Below, piece after piece: positions 43,469 through 52,900 of a stretch of 57,136 bases of DNA. This DNA is from Parendozoicomonas verongulae (GTDB taxonomy: Bacteria > Pseudomonadota > Gammaproteobacteria > Pseudomonadales > Endozoicomonadaceae): assembly GCF_009711465.1 (NCBI RefSeq), contig NZ_SMME01000858.1, positions 1-57,136 of the forward strand, given 5' to 3'. The notes under the pieces were generated by a model. It made no database searches. It saw nothing but the letters and a program-made list of their open reading frames with translations, and was not told the origin of the DNA. Positions within the stretch are counted from its first letter, which is position 1, and the number at the start of each line of letters is the position of its first letter. The position numbers were made by a program, and so were the translations under genes.

Positions 43469-44022
43469 AGATCGTAGTAATAGGGGCATCAGCAGGGGGA
43501 AGCAAGGCTCTGGCAGAGTTGCTTGGTTATCTGTCGGCCTCGTTTCCGTTACCGATTGTTGTGGTGAAGCACCACAAATCCGGTGATGAAGAGAATATTG
43601 CCGAATGGTTGAACCGTCGGGTTGCACTGGATGTGCATATTGCCGAAGACAAAGAACCTTTCCGGCCGGGAAGCGTAATGCTTGCGCCGCCAGATTACCA
43701 CCTTCTGGTCGGCCACGGGGAAGCGGAGCTGCTTATGGATGAGCCAGTTTCCCACGCGCGGCCTGCGGTGGATGTGTTATTTGAATCTGCTGCTTTTATC
43801 TATGGTGATCAGGCTGTCGGTGTTGTGTTAACCGGAGCCAGCCGCGATGGCGCGAAAGGCGCGGAGGATATTCGTGCAGCCGGGGGGCGGGTATTCGTGC
43901 AGAACCCGGATACAGCGGAAGTCTCGGTGATGCCAAGAGCTGCATTAGGGAAAAGTGACAAGGGAAACGCCATGGAGCTGGATTGCCTGGCGACAAAATT
44001 AGTGGAACTCGCCAATGACTGA
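43465..44022 (+). CDS. cheB: CheB-type methylesterase without receiver domain
   Basis: The 185-aa protein is only the esterase half of CheB. It has catalytic Ser in GASAGG (about residue 9), His in VVVKHHKSG and Asp in LTGASRDGAKG. The usual N-terminal receiver domain is absent, so control must come from another protein, perhaps one of the kinase's receivers. It overlaps cheR by 4 bp and the following regulator gene by 8 bp. Confidence 0.9.
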   Translation: MKIVVIGASAGGSKALAELLGYLSASFPLPIVVVKHHKSGDEENIAEWLNRRVALDVHIAEDKEPFRPGSVMLAPPDYHLLVGHGEAELLMDEPVSHARPAVDVLFESAAFIYGDQAVGVVLTGASRDGAKGAEDIRAAGGRVFVQNPDTAEVSVMPRAALGKSDKGNAMELDCLATKLVELAND

Positions 44023-46162
44023 CAAGGATAAGTTACCAAAGGTTCTGGTCGTGGACGACATGCCGGAAAACCTTCTGGCTATGGGCAAACTGCTTAAACC
44101 GCTGAATGTGGACGTGGTGAAAGCCAATTCCGGTGAAGAGGCGCTGGCTCAGGTTCTGCGTAACCGGTTTGCCGTTATTCTGCTGGATGTGCAGATGCCG
44201 GTGATGGATGGTTTTGAAACTGCCCAGCTTATGCGGGCAAACAAGGCCACAGCTTCGATTCCCATTATTTTTGTGACGGCAATCAGTAAGGAAGACCGTC
44301 ATGTGACTATGGGTTACCAGTCCGGTGCCGTAGATTATCTCTATAAGCCGGTGAATCCGGATATTCTGCTGGGCAAGGTGAAAGTGTTTTTGCAGCTGGA
44401 AGAGCAACGGCTGGAGATGGAGGCCCTCACCGATAATCTGCGGGATTTAAGCGAAAAGAACCAGTTGCTGCTGGACAGTGCCGGGGAAGGCATTATCGGT
44501 ATCAGCCCGGACGGTGTGGTGGAGTTTGCTAACCCTGCAGCACGGGAACTTCTGGATGTGGATGAAAACGAGCTGAAAAGTAAGCCTGTTTTTCCCTGGT
44601 TTTATGATCCCGGTGTGGAATCGTTTATCCAGAGCTGGAAAGAGAATGAAACCTCGGAACCCGTGTATCGCCAAACCAGCCGTATGAAGCGTTTGACAGG
44701 AGACAGCAAGCCCGTTGAGTTCAACCTGTCGCCTGTGCACAACAAGAAAGGCGAAGTTACTGGTGGCGTACTGGTTTTTCATGACATTACAGAGCGTGTA
44801 CAGCTTGAAGAACACCTCACCAAAATGGCTAAGTACGATAATCTGACCGGTCTGGCAAACCGTACCCTGTTCATGGAATTTTTAAATGCATCACTGGCCC
44901 GCAGTGAGCGACGAGGCAGGGGAACGGCTGTTATGTTCCTAGACCTTGATCACTTCAAGCAGATAAATGACACACTGGGCCATGATGTGGGAGATGATCT
45001 TTTGATCAGTGTGGCTGAGCGTTTGCATGAGTGTGTTCGTGAGGGTGACATGATTGCTCGTCTGGGCGGAGATGAGTTCTCCATTGTGCTGGATGATGTT
45101 GCCCGTGCCGATGATGTGAAAATGGTAGCGGAAAAAATTGTGGAAACCATCAGCAAGCCTCACCAGCTGGCAGGTCGGGAATTACACGTCAGCACCAGTG
45201 TAGGTGTCTCCACATGGCCGGAGTGTGGCAAGGAAGCCAATGAGCTGATCAAGGCGGCTGATATCGCCATGTACGTGACTAAAAAGGCGGGGCGTAAAGG
45301 TTACCGCTTCTTTACTGCGGATATGCAAGCTGAAGGCCAACGCAGGGCAAAACAGGAAAATGCTCTCAAGGATGCAGTACGCAACGGCAGCTTCAGCATT
45401 GTTTATCAGCCTATAGTATCTCTGGACACGGGAGCCGTGGCCGGTTACGAATCCCAGTTGCGTTGGAATTATGAAGGCAAGGTACTGGTACCGGATGATT
45501 TTCTACCAATGGTGGAATCGCTGCGCTTAATGAACCAGCTGGGCGGCTGGACGTTGGATAATGTATGCCGGGAAAGCAAGAGCTGGCGAGGCAGTGATGG
45601 CTCCCGGGATGATGTGTTCTTTGCGGTAAACCTTGCACTGAGCCAGTGCCGGGATGTGGATGTTCAGGATATGGTGGAAAAAGCCATTGCGAATTATGGT
45701 GTTGCACCGCATATGCTGGAGCTGGAAATCTCTGAGCGTATTGTCAACGATATTCCCGGTAAGCTGATCAACTCATTGAACGTTTTGAGAGAGCAGGGAG
45801 TGCATGTGGCTCTGGATAATTTTGGCAGTGGTGTTTCTGCCCTGAATTACCTGCGTAAATTACCAGTGGATGTGGTGAAAGTGGATCAGCTCTACATTCG
45901 GGAAATCGGTAAGGACTCCCGGGTAGAGGGCATCCTCAAAGCTATGACCGGTCTTGCCCACGATATGGGTATGCGTGTTGTCGCGGAAGGTGTAGATTCC
46001 CAGGAACAGCTGGCCTTTCTGAAAGACCTTGGATATGACCGCGCACAGGGCTTACTCATAGGCCGTGCAGAAAGTATTACCCGTATCGACTATGAAACCT
46101 TTGAATTGCCGCTCAGCCAGAGCGTACAACCTACCTCTCAAATCTCAGATCGCCCCCATTAA
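44015..46162 (+). CDS. REC-PAS-GGDEF-EAL signalling protein with degenerate EAL domain
   Basis: The 715-aa protein has a receiver domain (about 8-125, phospho-Asp in ILLDVQMP) and a PAS domain (about 145-265). The GGDEF domain is intact (RLGGDEFSIVL), so it can probably make cyclic di-GMP. The EAL domain (about 460-700) is eroded: EAL reads ESQ (GYESQLRW), the DDFG motif reads DNFG, and the AEGVE Glu is Asp (AEGVD). Phosphodiesterase activity is therefore doubtful. It is the last gene of the kinase-cheR-cheB operon and the likely output. Its start overlaps cheB by 8 bp. Confidence 0.92.
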   Translation: MTDKDKLPKVLVVDDMPENLLAMGKLLKPLNVDVVKANSGEEALAQVLRNRFAVILLDVQMPVMDGFETAQLMRANKATASIPIIFVTAISKEDRHVTMGYQSGAVDYLYKPVNPDILLGKVKVFLQLEEQRLEMEALTDNLRDLSEKNQLLLDSAGEGIIGISPDGVVEFANPAARELLDVDENELKSKPVFPWFYDPGVESFIQSWKENETSEPVYRQTSRMKRLTGDSKPVEFNLSPVHNKKGEVTGGVLVFHDITERVQLEEHLTKMAKYDNLTGLANRTLFMEFLNASLARSERRGRGTAVMFLDLDHFKQINDTLGHDVGDDLLISVAERLHECVREGDMIARLGGDEFSIVLDDVARADDVKMVAEKIVETISKPHQLAGRELHVSTSVGVSTWPECGKEANELIKAADIAMYVTKKAGRKGYRFFTADMQAEGQRRAKQENALKDAVRNGSFSIVYQPIVSLDTGAVAGYESQLRWNYEGKVLVPDDFLPMVESLRLMNQLGGWTLDNVCRESKSWRGSDGSRDDVFFAVNLALSQCRDVDVQDMVEKAIANYGVAPHMLELEISERIVNDIPGKLINSLNVLREQGVHVALDNFGSGVSALNYLRKLPVDVVKVDQLYIREIGKDSRVEGILKAMTGLAHDMGMRVVAEGVDSQEQLAFLKDLGYDRAQGLLIGRAESITRIDYETFELPLSQSVQPTSQISDRPH

Positions 46163-46260
46163 ATTCCTTCATTGATAAACGTCAAAGGCTCAGGGATGCA
46201 TTAGTTATATTGTGTGCGCCCTGAGCTTAAACTCAATAATTCCTTATTCGGAGACAACTC

Positions 46261-47022
46261 ATGTCTACGGCTTCGGCCCGTGAAGTTGCCAGATTGCTGA
46301 TAGATATCGGAGTCTTGTTGCTTAAATCTGGTGCTCATACCGAGCGAACTATCCGCAACCTGAAGCGTGTTGCTGCTGCGTTTGGTTATGAACCCGATAT
46401 ATTTGTGGCCTTTTCCGGCCTGACTCTGACTATTCACGGAGATAAGCAGTCTACAACCCTGTTTGGTCGAGTATCGGCCCACGGTGTGCACCTTTCCACA
46501 CTGGCTGCTATCAGCCGGCTAACCTGGAGAGTGGAGAGCGAGCGACTAAGTATTGCAGAGATTTATCAGGAGCTTGAGGTGATTAAAGCGTTGCCACACT
46601 ACCCCCGGTGGATCATTTTGTTGATGATTGGTCTGGGATGTGGCGCACTTGCACGGATTGCGGGCGCTGAGTGGCTGGTTGTTATAGCAACCGTTGTGGC
46701 GTCCAGTGTTGCGTTGTCTGTGCGCATGCAGCTTACGAAATGGAATGTGAATTTCTTTCTCGTGGTGATGGCTTCCGCCATGACTGCAACCGTGCTGGGT
46801 GGTATGGCGACCAGCTTGCACTTGGGGAGGAGCAGTGATTTGGCTGTGGCGTCTTCAGTGCTGTTTTTGATTCCCGGGGTGCCGCTGATCAACGGTATTA
46901 TGGATTTGATTAACGGCTATATGACCATTGGTCTGGCTCGTCTGGTAATGGGGTCGGCCATCTCGTTTTCCCTCTCTTGCGGCATGCTTCTTGGTATGCA
47001 GATTGTGGGTGTTTCCATATGA
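46261..47022 (+). CDS. ThrE/YjjP-family membrane exporter subunit
   Basis: The 253-aa protein has a soluble N-terminal domain with LLLKSGAHTERTIRNLKRVA and FVAFSGLTLTIHG, then five hydrophobic segments including SVLFLIPGVPLINGIMDLINGY. This is the DUF1212 half of the threonine/serine exporter family (E. coli YjjP). It partners with the short YjjB-like protein encoded next, whose ATG overlaps its stop (ATGA). Reported substrates in the family include threonine, serine and succinate; which applies here is unknown. Confidence 0.88.
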   Translation: MSTASAREVARLLIDIGVLLLKSGAHTERTIRNLKRVAAAFGYEPDIFVAFSGLTLTIHGDKQSTTLFGRVSAHGVHLSTLAAISRLTWRVESERLSIAEIYQELEVIKALPHYPRWIILLMIGLGCGALARIAGAEWLVVIATVVASSVALSVRMQLTKWNVNFFLVVMASAMTATVLGGMATSLHLGRSSDLAVASSVLFLIPGVPLINGIMDLINGYMTIGLARLVMGSAISFSLSCGMLLGMQIVGVSI

Positions 47023-47534
47023 GTGAGTGGCTTAATCATCTACTGTCGTCTGGGGAAACAGCGGCCATGGCTGCAATGACAGCTGCGGCCTTTGCAGTTT
47101 TTTTCAGTGTCCCGGCCAGAACTTTACTTGCTACCGCAGCGCTGGGGGCTTTTGGTATAACTGTCAAGTTCTCTCTTATGCACATTGGCTGGAGTGTGAT
47201 TGAAGGCTCTTTTATTGCCTCGGTGTGTGTAGGGCTCTGCGGTATGGTTCTGGCGTGGCTTTATCATACGCCCACGGCTGTTTTTTCCTTGCCGGCTGTT
47301 ATTCCCATGGTGCCCGGGGTGTTTGCCTACAGAACTATGCTGGGTGTACTGGAGTTTACCCGCGCCGCGAAAATGGATCAGGCATTACTGATGAACATTA
47401 TCAGCAATGGTCTGACAACGGCGTTTATTCTTCTGTGTCTGGCGATTGGTGTGGCTCTGCCTAATCTGCTGATGCGCGGGCAGAGTATTCGCCGGGTATT
47501 CGGGAAAAGGCCACTGTTAATGGCAAATAAATGA
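47019..47534 (+). CDS. YjjB-family membrane exporter subunit (ThrE C-terminal half)
   Basis: The 171-aa protein has five hydrophobic segments and the family phrase VFSLPAVIPMVPGVFAYRTMLG. It is the DUF3815 half of ThrE, separate from the YjjP half as in enterobacteria. ATG 47019 overlaps the upstream stop by 4 bp; an in-frame start at 46977 lies inside the previous gene and is unlikely. A terminator follows 5 bp after the stop. Confidence 0.87.
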   Translation: MSEWLNHLLSSGETAAMAAMTAAAFAVFFSVPARTLLATAALGAFGITVKFSLMHIGWSVIEGSFIASVCVGLCGMVLAWLYHTPTAVFSLPAVIPMVPGVFAYRTMLGVLEFTRAAKMDQALLMNIISNGLTTAFILLCLAIGVALPNLLMRGQSIRRVFGKRPLLMANK

Positions 47535-47539
47535 TTGTG

Positions 47540-47576
47540 AAACCCGACACTGAGTAAGAAACCATGTCGGGTTTTT
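47540..47576 (+). terminator. Rho-independent terminator after the exporter genes
   Basis: A 10-bp stem AAACCCGACA/TGTCGGGTTT with a 15-nt loop ends in a T-run. It sits between the exporter pair and the convergent mgsA, and the A-rich 5' arm would also allow termination of mgsA from the other side. Confidence 0.88.
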
Positions 47577-47591
47577 CATAAGAGGGCTGAG

Positions 47592-48050
47592 TTAGTTTGG
47601 ACGACCAGACTTATAGGCTTCATAGTCTGGTGCAACCCGCTTAAACGATGAGCTGAACAGAGATGAAGTCACCAGCAGATCTGCAGTGGCACGATTGCAG
47701 GCAACGGGGATGTTCCAAACTGCGGCCAGTCGCAGCAGTGCCTTGATATCCGGATCGTGGGGCTGGGCTTCCAGAGGGTCCCAGAAGAAAACCAGAGTAT
47801 CGATCTTCCCCTCTGCAATCATAGCTCCAATCTGCTGATCCCCACCCAGAGGGCCACTGATCAGCTTTTCAATTTCCAACCCCAGACGGGTGCTGATCAT
47901 GTTACCGGTGGTGCCTGTAGCATACAGAGTGTGTTGAGCAATTTGCTCGCGGTGTTCCGTGACCCACTCCAGCAGTGGTTGCTTCATATTGTCGTGGGCG
48001 ACCAGGGCAATATTACGAGTAGCGGGCATTGTGACTGTTTTGTATTCCAC
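47592..48050 (-). CDS. mgsA: Methylglyoxal synthase
   Basis: With a GTG start at 48050 the product is 152 aa, the length of E. coli MgsA, and the catalytic residues take the same numbers: His19 and Asp20 (VAHD), Asp71 (GGDQQ), Asp91, His98 and Asp101 ([14 protein letters not shown]). The N-terminus [13 protein letters not shown] aligns with the enterobacterial one. A longer frame back to a TTG at 48104 is possible but unsupported. The enzyme converts dihydroxyacetone phosphate to methylglyoxal and phosphate, a bypass of lower glycolysis under phosphate stress. Confidence 0.95.
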   Translation of the reverse strand: MEYKTVTMPATRNIALVAHDNMKQPLLEWVTEHREQIAQHTLYATGTTGNMISTRLGLEIEKLISGPLGGDQQIGAMIAEGKIDTLVFFWDPLEAQPHDPDIKALLRLAAVWNIPVACNRATADLLVTSSLFSSSFKRVAPDYEAYKSGRPN

Positions 48051-48193
48051 GCGGTGTTCCGTAACAGATTTCAATGTGGCGGGAGAGTTTGAACTATACG
48101 CCAAACATAAATCGGATCAATAACAGGGTACTTGAACCGTGAGTTGTTATGCGAGAATTGTCTGGTATTTAATCATTACAGGGGATGATCGTC

Positions 48194-48499
48194 GTGAATG
48201 TGAAGGCAGCACTTCCAGCACTTGTAGTTTGTATGTCACTGGTGCCATTTGGGGCTCACGGAGCTGATATTCTGAGCTGTGAACAAAAGCAGAATCTGTG
48301 TGAGACCCAATGTCAGATTACAAACATTAACGATGAGTCCGGCCTGAAAACCTGCAAGGCGCAATGCCTTGGTGAGCGTGTATCCTGCTCCATATCCAGT
48401 GGCGCACAAACAGCAAAAGAAGCCGCTGCCGATGCCAGGGAAGTGGGTGAGGACTTTGGTGACAAAGCAAAAGCCTTCTGGGAAGGTGTCACTAAATAA
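48194..48499 (+). CDS. Small Cys-rich exported protein, about 101 aa
   Basis: A signal peptide (ALPALVVCMSLVPFGAHGA) leads to a short domain with six cysteines (CEQKQNLCETQC, CKAQCLGERVSC) and an acidic-helical tail. Two Cys-x3-Cys-type pairs suggest disulfide-linked helices. The family is unknown. GTG 48194 is favoured over ATG 48185 because AGGGG lies 9 nt before it but directly abuts the ATG. Confidence 0.65.
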   Translation: MNVKAALPALVVCMSLVPFGAHGADILSCEQKQNLCETQCQITNINDESGLKTCKAQCLGERVSCSISSGAQTAKEAAADAREVGEDFGDKAKAFWEGVTK

Positions 48500-48585
48500 C
48501 CAGAAGAGAACTACAGGCAACAGTGTTGCGACGTGTATTTCTATTCACTAATATGGACTAGAGAATAACAACATTCAGCCCTGTT

Positions 48586-49344
48586 ATGACGAAACGCCCG
48601 CCCATTGTTTTTATACACGGCATGTGGGGAACCCCCAGCGTATGGCACAACTTTCGGGACTTCTTCCTTCAGCAAGGCTATGAAGTTCATACTCCCGCTC
48701 TCAGACATCATCACACTGCGCAGAATCTGAACGACGTTGGTCGTCTCAGCATACGAGACTATGTGGAGGATCTCTCTAGCTTTATCGAGTCTCTCCCGGA
48801 CAAACCGCTGCTGATCGGGCACTCTATGGGTGGCCTGCTAGCGCTCCTTCTGGCCGGAAAAGGTTTGGGGAGAGGCGCTGTATTGCTTGCACCGGCAGCA
48901 CCTGCAGGGCTATTAGCAATTCGTTACAGTGTTCTAAAAACCTTTGCTGCCATCCTTATGAAGCGGGGCTTCTGGCGTACGGCTCACAAACCCTCCCCAA
49001 AGGCTGCAGCTTATGGTTTGTTTAACAGACAACCAGATGAAGTGCAGGTGGCTCATTACCAGGATATGGTTTTTGAATCCGGCAGGGCTGCCTGCGAAAT
49101 CGCGTTTTGGTGGCTGGATCCTCACAAAAGTACCCGTGTGGAGTCTACTCCGGATATTCCTATGCTTGTGGTGGCAGGGAAAGAAGACCGGCTGACGTCT
49201 GTTTCCACCTGTTATAAAACGGCTGATCGCTATGGTGCCAGTTTTCATTTGTTCAATGACCATGCACATGAACTGCACTCGGAGCCAGGGTGGGAAAGGA
49301 TCGCTGAACAGATTGCTATCTGGATAGATCGGGAAGTGAACTGA
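48586..49344 (+). CDS. Alpha/beta hydrolase
   Basis: The 252-aa protein has the alpha/beta-hydrolase order. An oxyanion HGMWGTPSVW segment (about residue 11) comes first, then the nucleophile elbow GHSMGG (Ser near 86), an Asp in VVAGKEDRLTS, and a His in NDHAHEL. There is no signal peptide. The substrate is unknown; the general shape is that of small esterases and lipases. Three ARN triplets (AATAACAAC, 48564-48572) lie 14-22 nt before the ATG, at the position where Hfq-Crc sites occur in pseudomonads. Confidence 0.88.
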   Translation: MTKRPPIVFIHGMWGTPSVWHNFRDFFLQQGYEVHTPALRHHHTAQNLNDVGRLSIRDYVEDLSSFIESLPDKPLLIGHSMGGLLALLLAGKGLGRGAVLLAPAAPAGLLAIRYSVLKTFAAILMKRGFWRTAHKPSPKAAAYGLFNRQPDEVQVAHYQDMVFESGRAACEIAFWWLDPHKSTRVESTPDIPMLVVAGKEDRLTSVSTCYKTADRYGASFHLFNDHAHELHSEPGWERIAEQIAIWIDREVN

Positions 49345-49407
49345 CAAACAGAGTGTGAATCCGGTGAAAAGGACTCGCCGTATCAAATAATAAAAGGAGC
49401 CATAGTC

Positions 49408-49857
49408 ATGAAATCCGCATTAATAGCCTTTCTGTTTATACTGACAAGCCTGTTTACCCAGCAAGCTATCAGTGACGACAGAATCTACACCAGCCTGTGG
49501 AATAATGATGCTGTTGGGGGCTACGATACAGTGGCCTTCTTTACCCAAAGAGAGGCTGTTCCGGGAAACAGTGAGTACTCTTATAAATGGAAGGGGGCGA
49601 ATTGGTTGTTCTCTTCTCCGGCGCACTTAAACCTTTTCAGGGAAAACCCAGAGAAATACGCTCCTCAGTATGGCGGGCACTGCTCCTGGGCTGTGGCTGT
49701 GAAAAATGATCTGGTTAAAGGTGACCCCAAACACTGGAGGATTGTGGATGACAAGCTCTATCTGAACTACGACGAGTCTATTCAAAAACTCTGGATGCAG
49801 AGCTATCGCAGCTTCATCATAAAAGGCGACTTGTACTGGCCCGCATTGATTCAATAA
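49408..49857 (+). CDS. Exported YHS-domain protein
   Basis: The 149-aa protein has a signal peptide (ALIAFLFILTSLFTQQAIS, cleavage near 22). A YHS-type domain follows: VGGYDTVAFFTQREAVPGN, YKWKGANWLFSSPAHLNLF and ENPEKYAPQYGGHCSWAV. The Cys and His in GGHCSWA may bind metal, as suggested for YHS proteins linked to copper or thiol chemistry. It is probably periplasmic. AAGGAG stands about 9 nt before the ATG. It is convergent with the 1023-aa unknown. Confidence 0.82.
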   Translation: MKSALIAFLFILTSLFTQQAISDDRIYTSLWNNDAVGGYDTVAFFTQREAVPGNSEYSYKWKGANWLFSSPAHLNLFRENPEKYAPQYGGHCSWAVAVKNDLVKGDPKHWRIVDDKLYLNYDESIQKLWMQSYRSFIIKGDLYWPALIQ

Positions 49858-49906
49858 GTACCCAAACCGCCCCATAACGGAGCGGATTGAGGGGCTGCTT
49901 GTTAAT

Positions 49907-52900
49907 TTACGGTGTAACCCCTTTGGGGAGGGCACTGGTTTCCTTCGGTACGACTTTCATTTCATCGAAAGTAGAGGTAGAGGATGGTTGTGGCATTATG
50001 GTACTGACTGCAGACCCGGATTCCAGAAGGCTCGACATAGACTTCAATTCTCGGCTCACAAAAGGACAGTCCGTCTGTCTTAAAACGATGGGTGTTAGTG
50101 GCAGGGGGTTGCCATCAGCATCAGTGGTTGGTGCCTGTACACGTTCCTTAAGTGCTGATATGAAGGGGCAGCCTTCCGTATGGATAGGCGGTATGTCTGT
50201 CAGTGATTCCGTTGGACGTGATGGAGACGGTACACCAGAGTTTTCAGACTCAGAATACGGCATACTCTCTGTGTCTGTAGCATAAGGAATAGGGCTGGTA
50301 CTTGTGTTGGGTGGCGTGTACCGACTGATTCGGGGACTCTTATTTTTACACCGGTTTGGGAATTGAGCCTCCAAGACTTCTGTTTTCAGGATATTTTTGC
50401 CATCCTCAAGTCTTGTCTTCAACCTGGCAATTATCTTTGGGGGGGGATTCTGCCGACATTTCGGATCCCACCGAAGGCAGGGATTAGTGACATAGGCCGT
50501 TTCGTTGCCACAGGCGACGACAGGCTTATCGACATCGATATCTCTTCTGGGCTCAGAGTCGAAGACAGGGATATCACTTGTGGGAAGATACTTTACGGTA
50601 ATAACCGCCTCACTATCAGGGTCATATTTGCATTCCCAGTTCACGCAGGAATGTTCAGCATGTAAAAAAAAACTCTGTACACATCCTTCATTGACGCCTG
50701 GGTCCTGTGGTTCTTCTCCCTTCACGACAGGGCCTTGTGGTTCTCCTTCTTTCCCGAGCTGTAGCAGACTTTGAGCATAGGCATAAGCAGTCGTTCCTGC
50801 AGCGGCAGTGGCATAACTGGCTGCCTCCATAACGGCTGCCACGGTTTCAGGATACATATACGCCCCTGTCGCCAGTGCTGCAGTGAGGCCTGCCCCGGTA
50901 GCAAGGGTTGTTTTTGGATGCCTTTTGGCGAAGCGAAAGGGGACTTTTATTGCACCCAAAAGATTTCGCGATATGACGTTGCGATAGTGAGGTACAACAT
51001 CCACTTCCCGGGAGACTGCTGTCTGGTAAGCCCCGAGTGAATCAGAGTGGCCGGTTAGGGGCTGCGGATGAGTCAGGTGTGAGAGCTGGCTGGTATCAAT
51101 CATCCCTTTGAACGTTCCACTTGAGGCGTGGGCCAGTATATTTGTGCACAGAGACAGAGCAGGCAGGTTGACACGGACTGTTGTATCGGGTGGTAGCGTT
51201 ACGGGCAATAAACTGATCCTGTCGATCTCTGGATCCCACTCGGTATCAACCTGTGTTGCGATCTGTGTTTGATTCTCCCTGTCCACCAAATGAACAAACA
51301 TGACGCCCGGGCCAGTGTATTCCACAAACAGGGTGGCCAGAGCATCACTCTTACCGTTCATCAACAGCTCGGAGTGATTTCTTTCGTGGTCTTTGATGAG
51401 TCCTTTTTTATCCCATTGGTGCAGGGTGGCAATGTACGACTGTGATGAGTATTGCCGCACATGTATGGAGTACTCGGAGAGATTTCCGAACTCATCTTTC
51501 ATATAGATGCTATGGGGCACTATGCCTTTTGCTGGCAGCGATGGGTAGGTGAGCATGGACGTGTGAATACGGGAATCCTTAAAGCCCATATTCAGCATTA
51601 CCTTTTCCGGAGGGGGATCGAAGGATATGCGGGTGTGGAGTTTCTGTGTTGAAGTGAAACCACCACTAAAGCAGTACCGCAGCAGTATTTCGTCCAGAAC
51701 CGGAGGCTTCGCGTTTTTCTGTTCCTGAAGCGTTGCCACCCACTCTGACATCATATTGGCGAGGGGAACGTAGTTAATGGTTTCAAGTTGATTGATGAAA
51801 GTGACTGCCTCACGAAGCTTACTGAAAGGCCTGTTGAATATGATGGAATCATGGGTTTTTTCATCAAGCCCTTTCAGGATGGCACCGTGCTCATTTATGT
51901 ATAAATAGAGGGGTGCCCTGTCTGCAGGTTGAAACTCTGCAGACTCTTCAACCGTTGGACGGTGCAGACGATGCAGGGCAACAACCAGCCCATTGTTAGC
52001 AGTATCTTCCTTGACCTGGAAAAAGTACTGATCTCCCTGAGCGGAAGTGCCATCTTCGCGAAAGAACATAATATCGCCCGGGCCCTCAATACTGAAAGAC
52101 GAGGTCAGGTGGCCCAGGTCAGGCATATCATCACGTGAATAGGTTGTGATGATTTTTCTGGGTGTGGGGTTCAATCTGTTGGGCTGTGGGCTTATATCTC
52201 TCTGTTGAATAGCAGGACTAGCCAAAGAGGAGTCAAAATGACGTACAGGCAGGACGTAGTGGCCATCTACCTGAAGCGTCTCCAGCTCACCTTCAGCAAG
52301 GAAGGTGAGCAACTCTTCACCCGAAGAAGGTTGTTGAGAAAATATGGTATCCAAAGCATCAACCATGTCTCCTGCCGTCTCTCCAAAGTCGGCAATAGCT
52401 TTATCCTTTACCGAAGTGTCATCAAAGGCCCGTCTTTTGTGATTTTCAATCAGATAGTTCAGCACGGCTATTGGGTCCGGCACTATGGTGCTTTGTCTGC
52501 CGACTGCTGTTGCAGCAAGTTTTGCCCCTTGATACTCCGTGGCAATATGAATTTCTTTTCTTTCGCCTGTTAGACGTTCATACAGATCAACAGGCTGGTA
52601 TCTGACTTTATTTTTGTCCTGCTTCAGATAGAGCCCCGTAACTGGTATTCCTGCTTGCATCGTTGCAAGGGTGTGCTCATCTACTGGCAAGACTCTGAGC
52701 ATGACAAGAATGCCATCCTGGTGGGGGGTAACTTCCAGTGCGAGCGTTGACTGGTCGTTGTCCATGAACAGAGGGCCAATAAAGTAACCCTTATCGGGGT
52801 GATGTTCGGAAATAGCCGGGAATACCCTTTGCTCCATCCCCCCTGGTGTCCTTTTGGCAAAACGTACAGAAAAGGTCTCATATTCAGCGCTGTATACAGT

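Noticed and set aside
48051..48104. 18-codon longer N-terminus of MgsA from a TTG
   Set aside because: The GTG at 48050 gives exactly the E. coli length and catalytic residue numbering.
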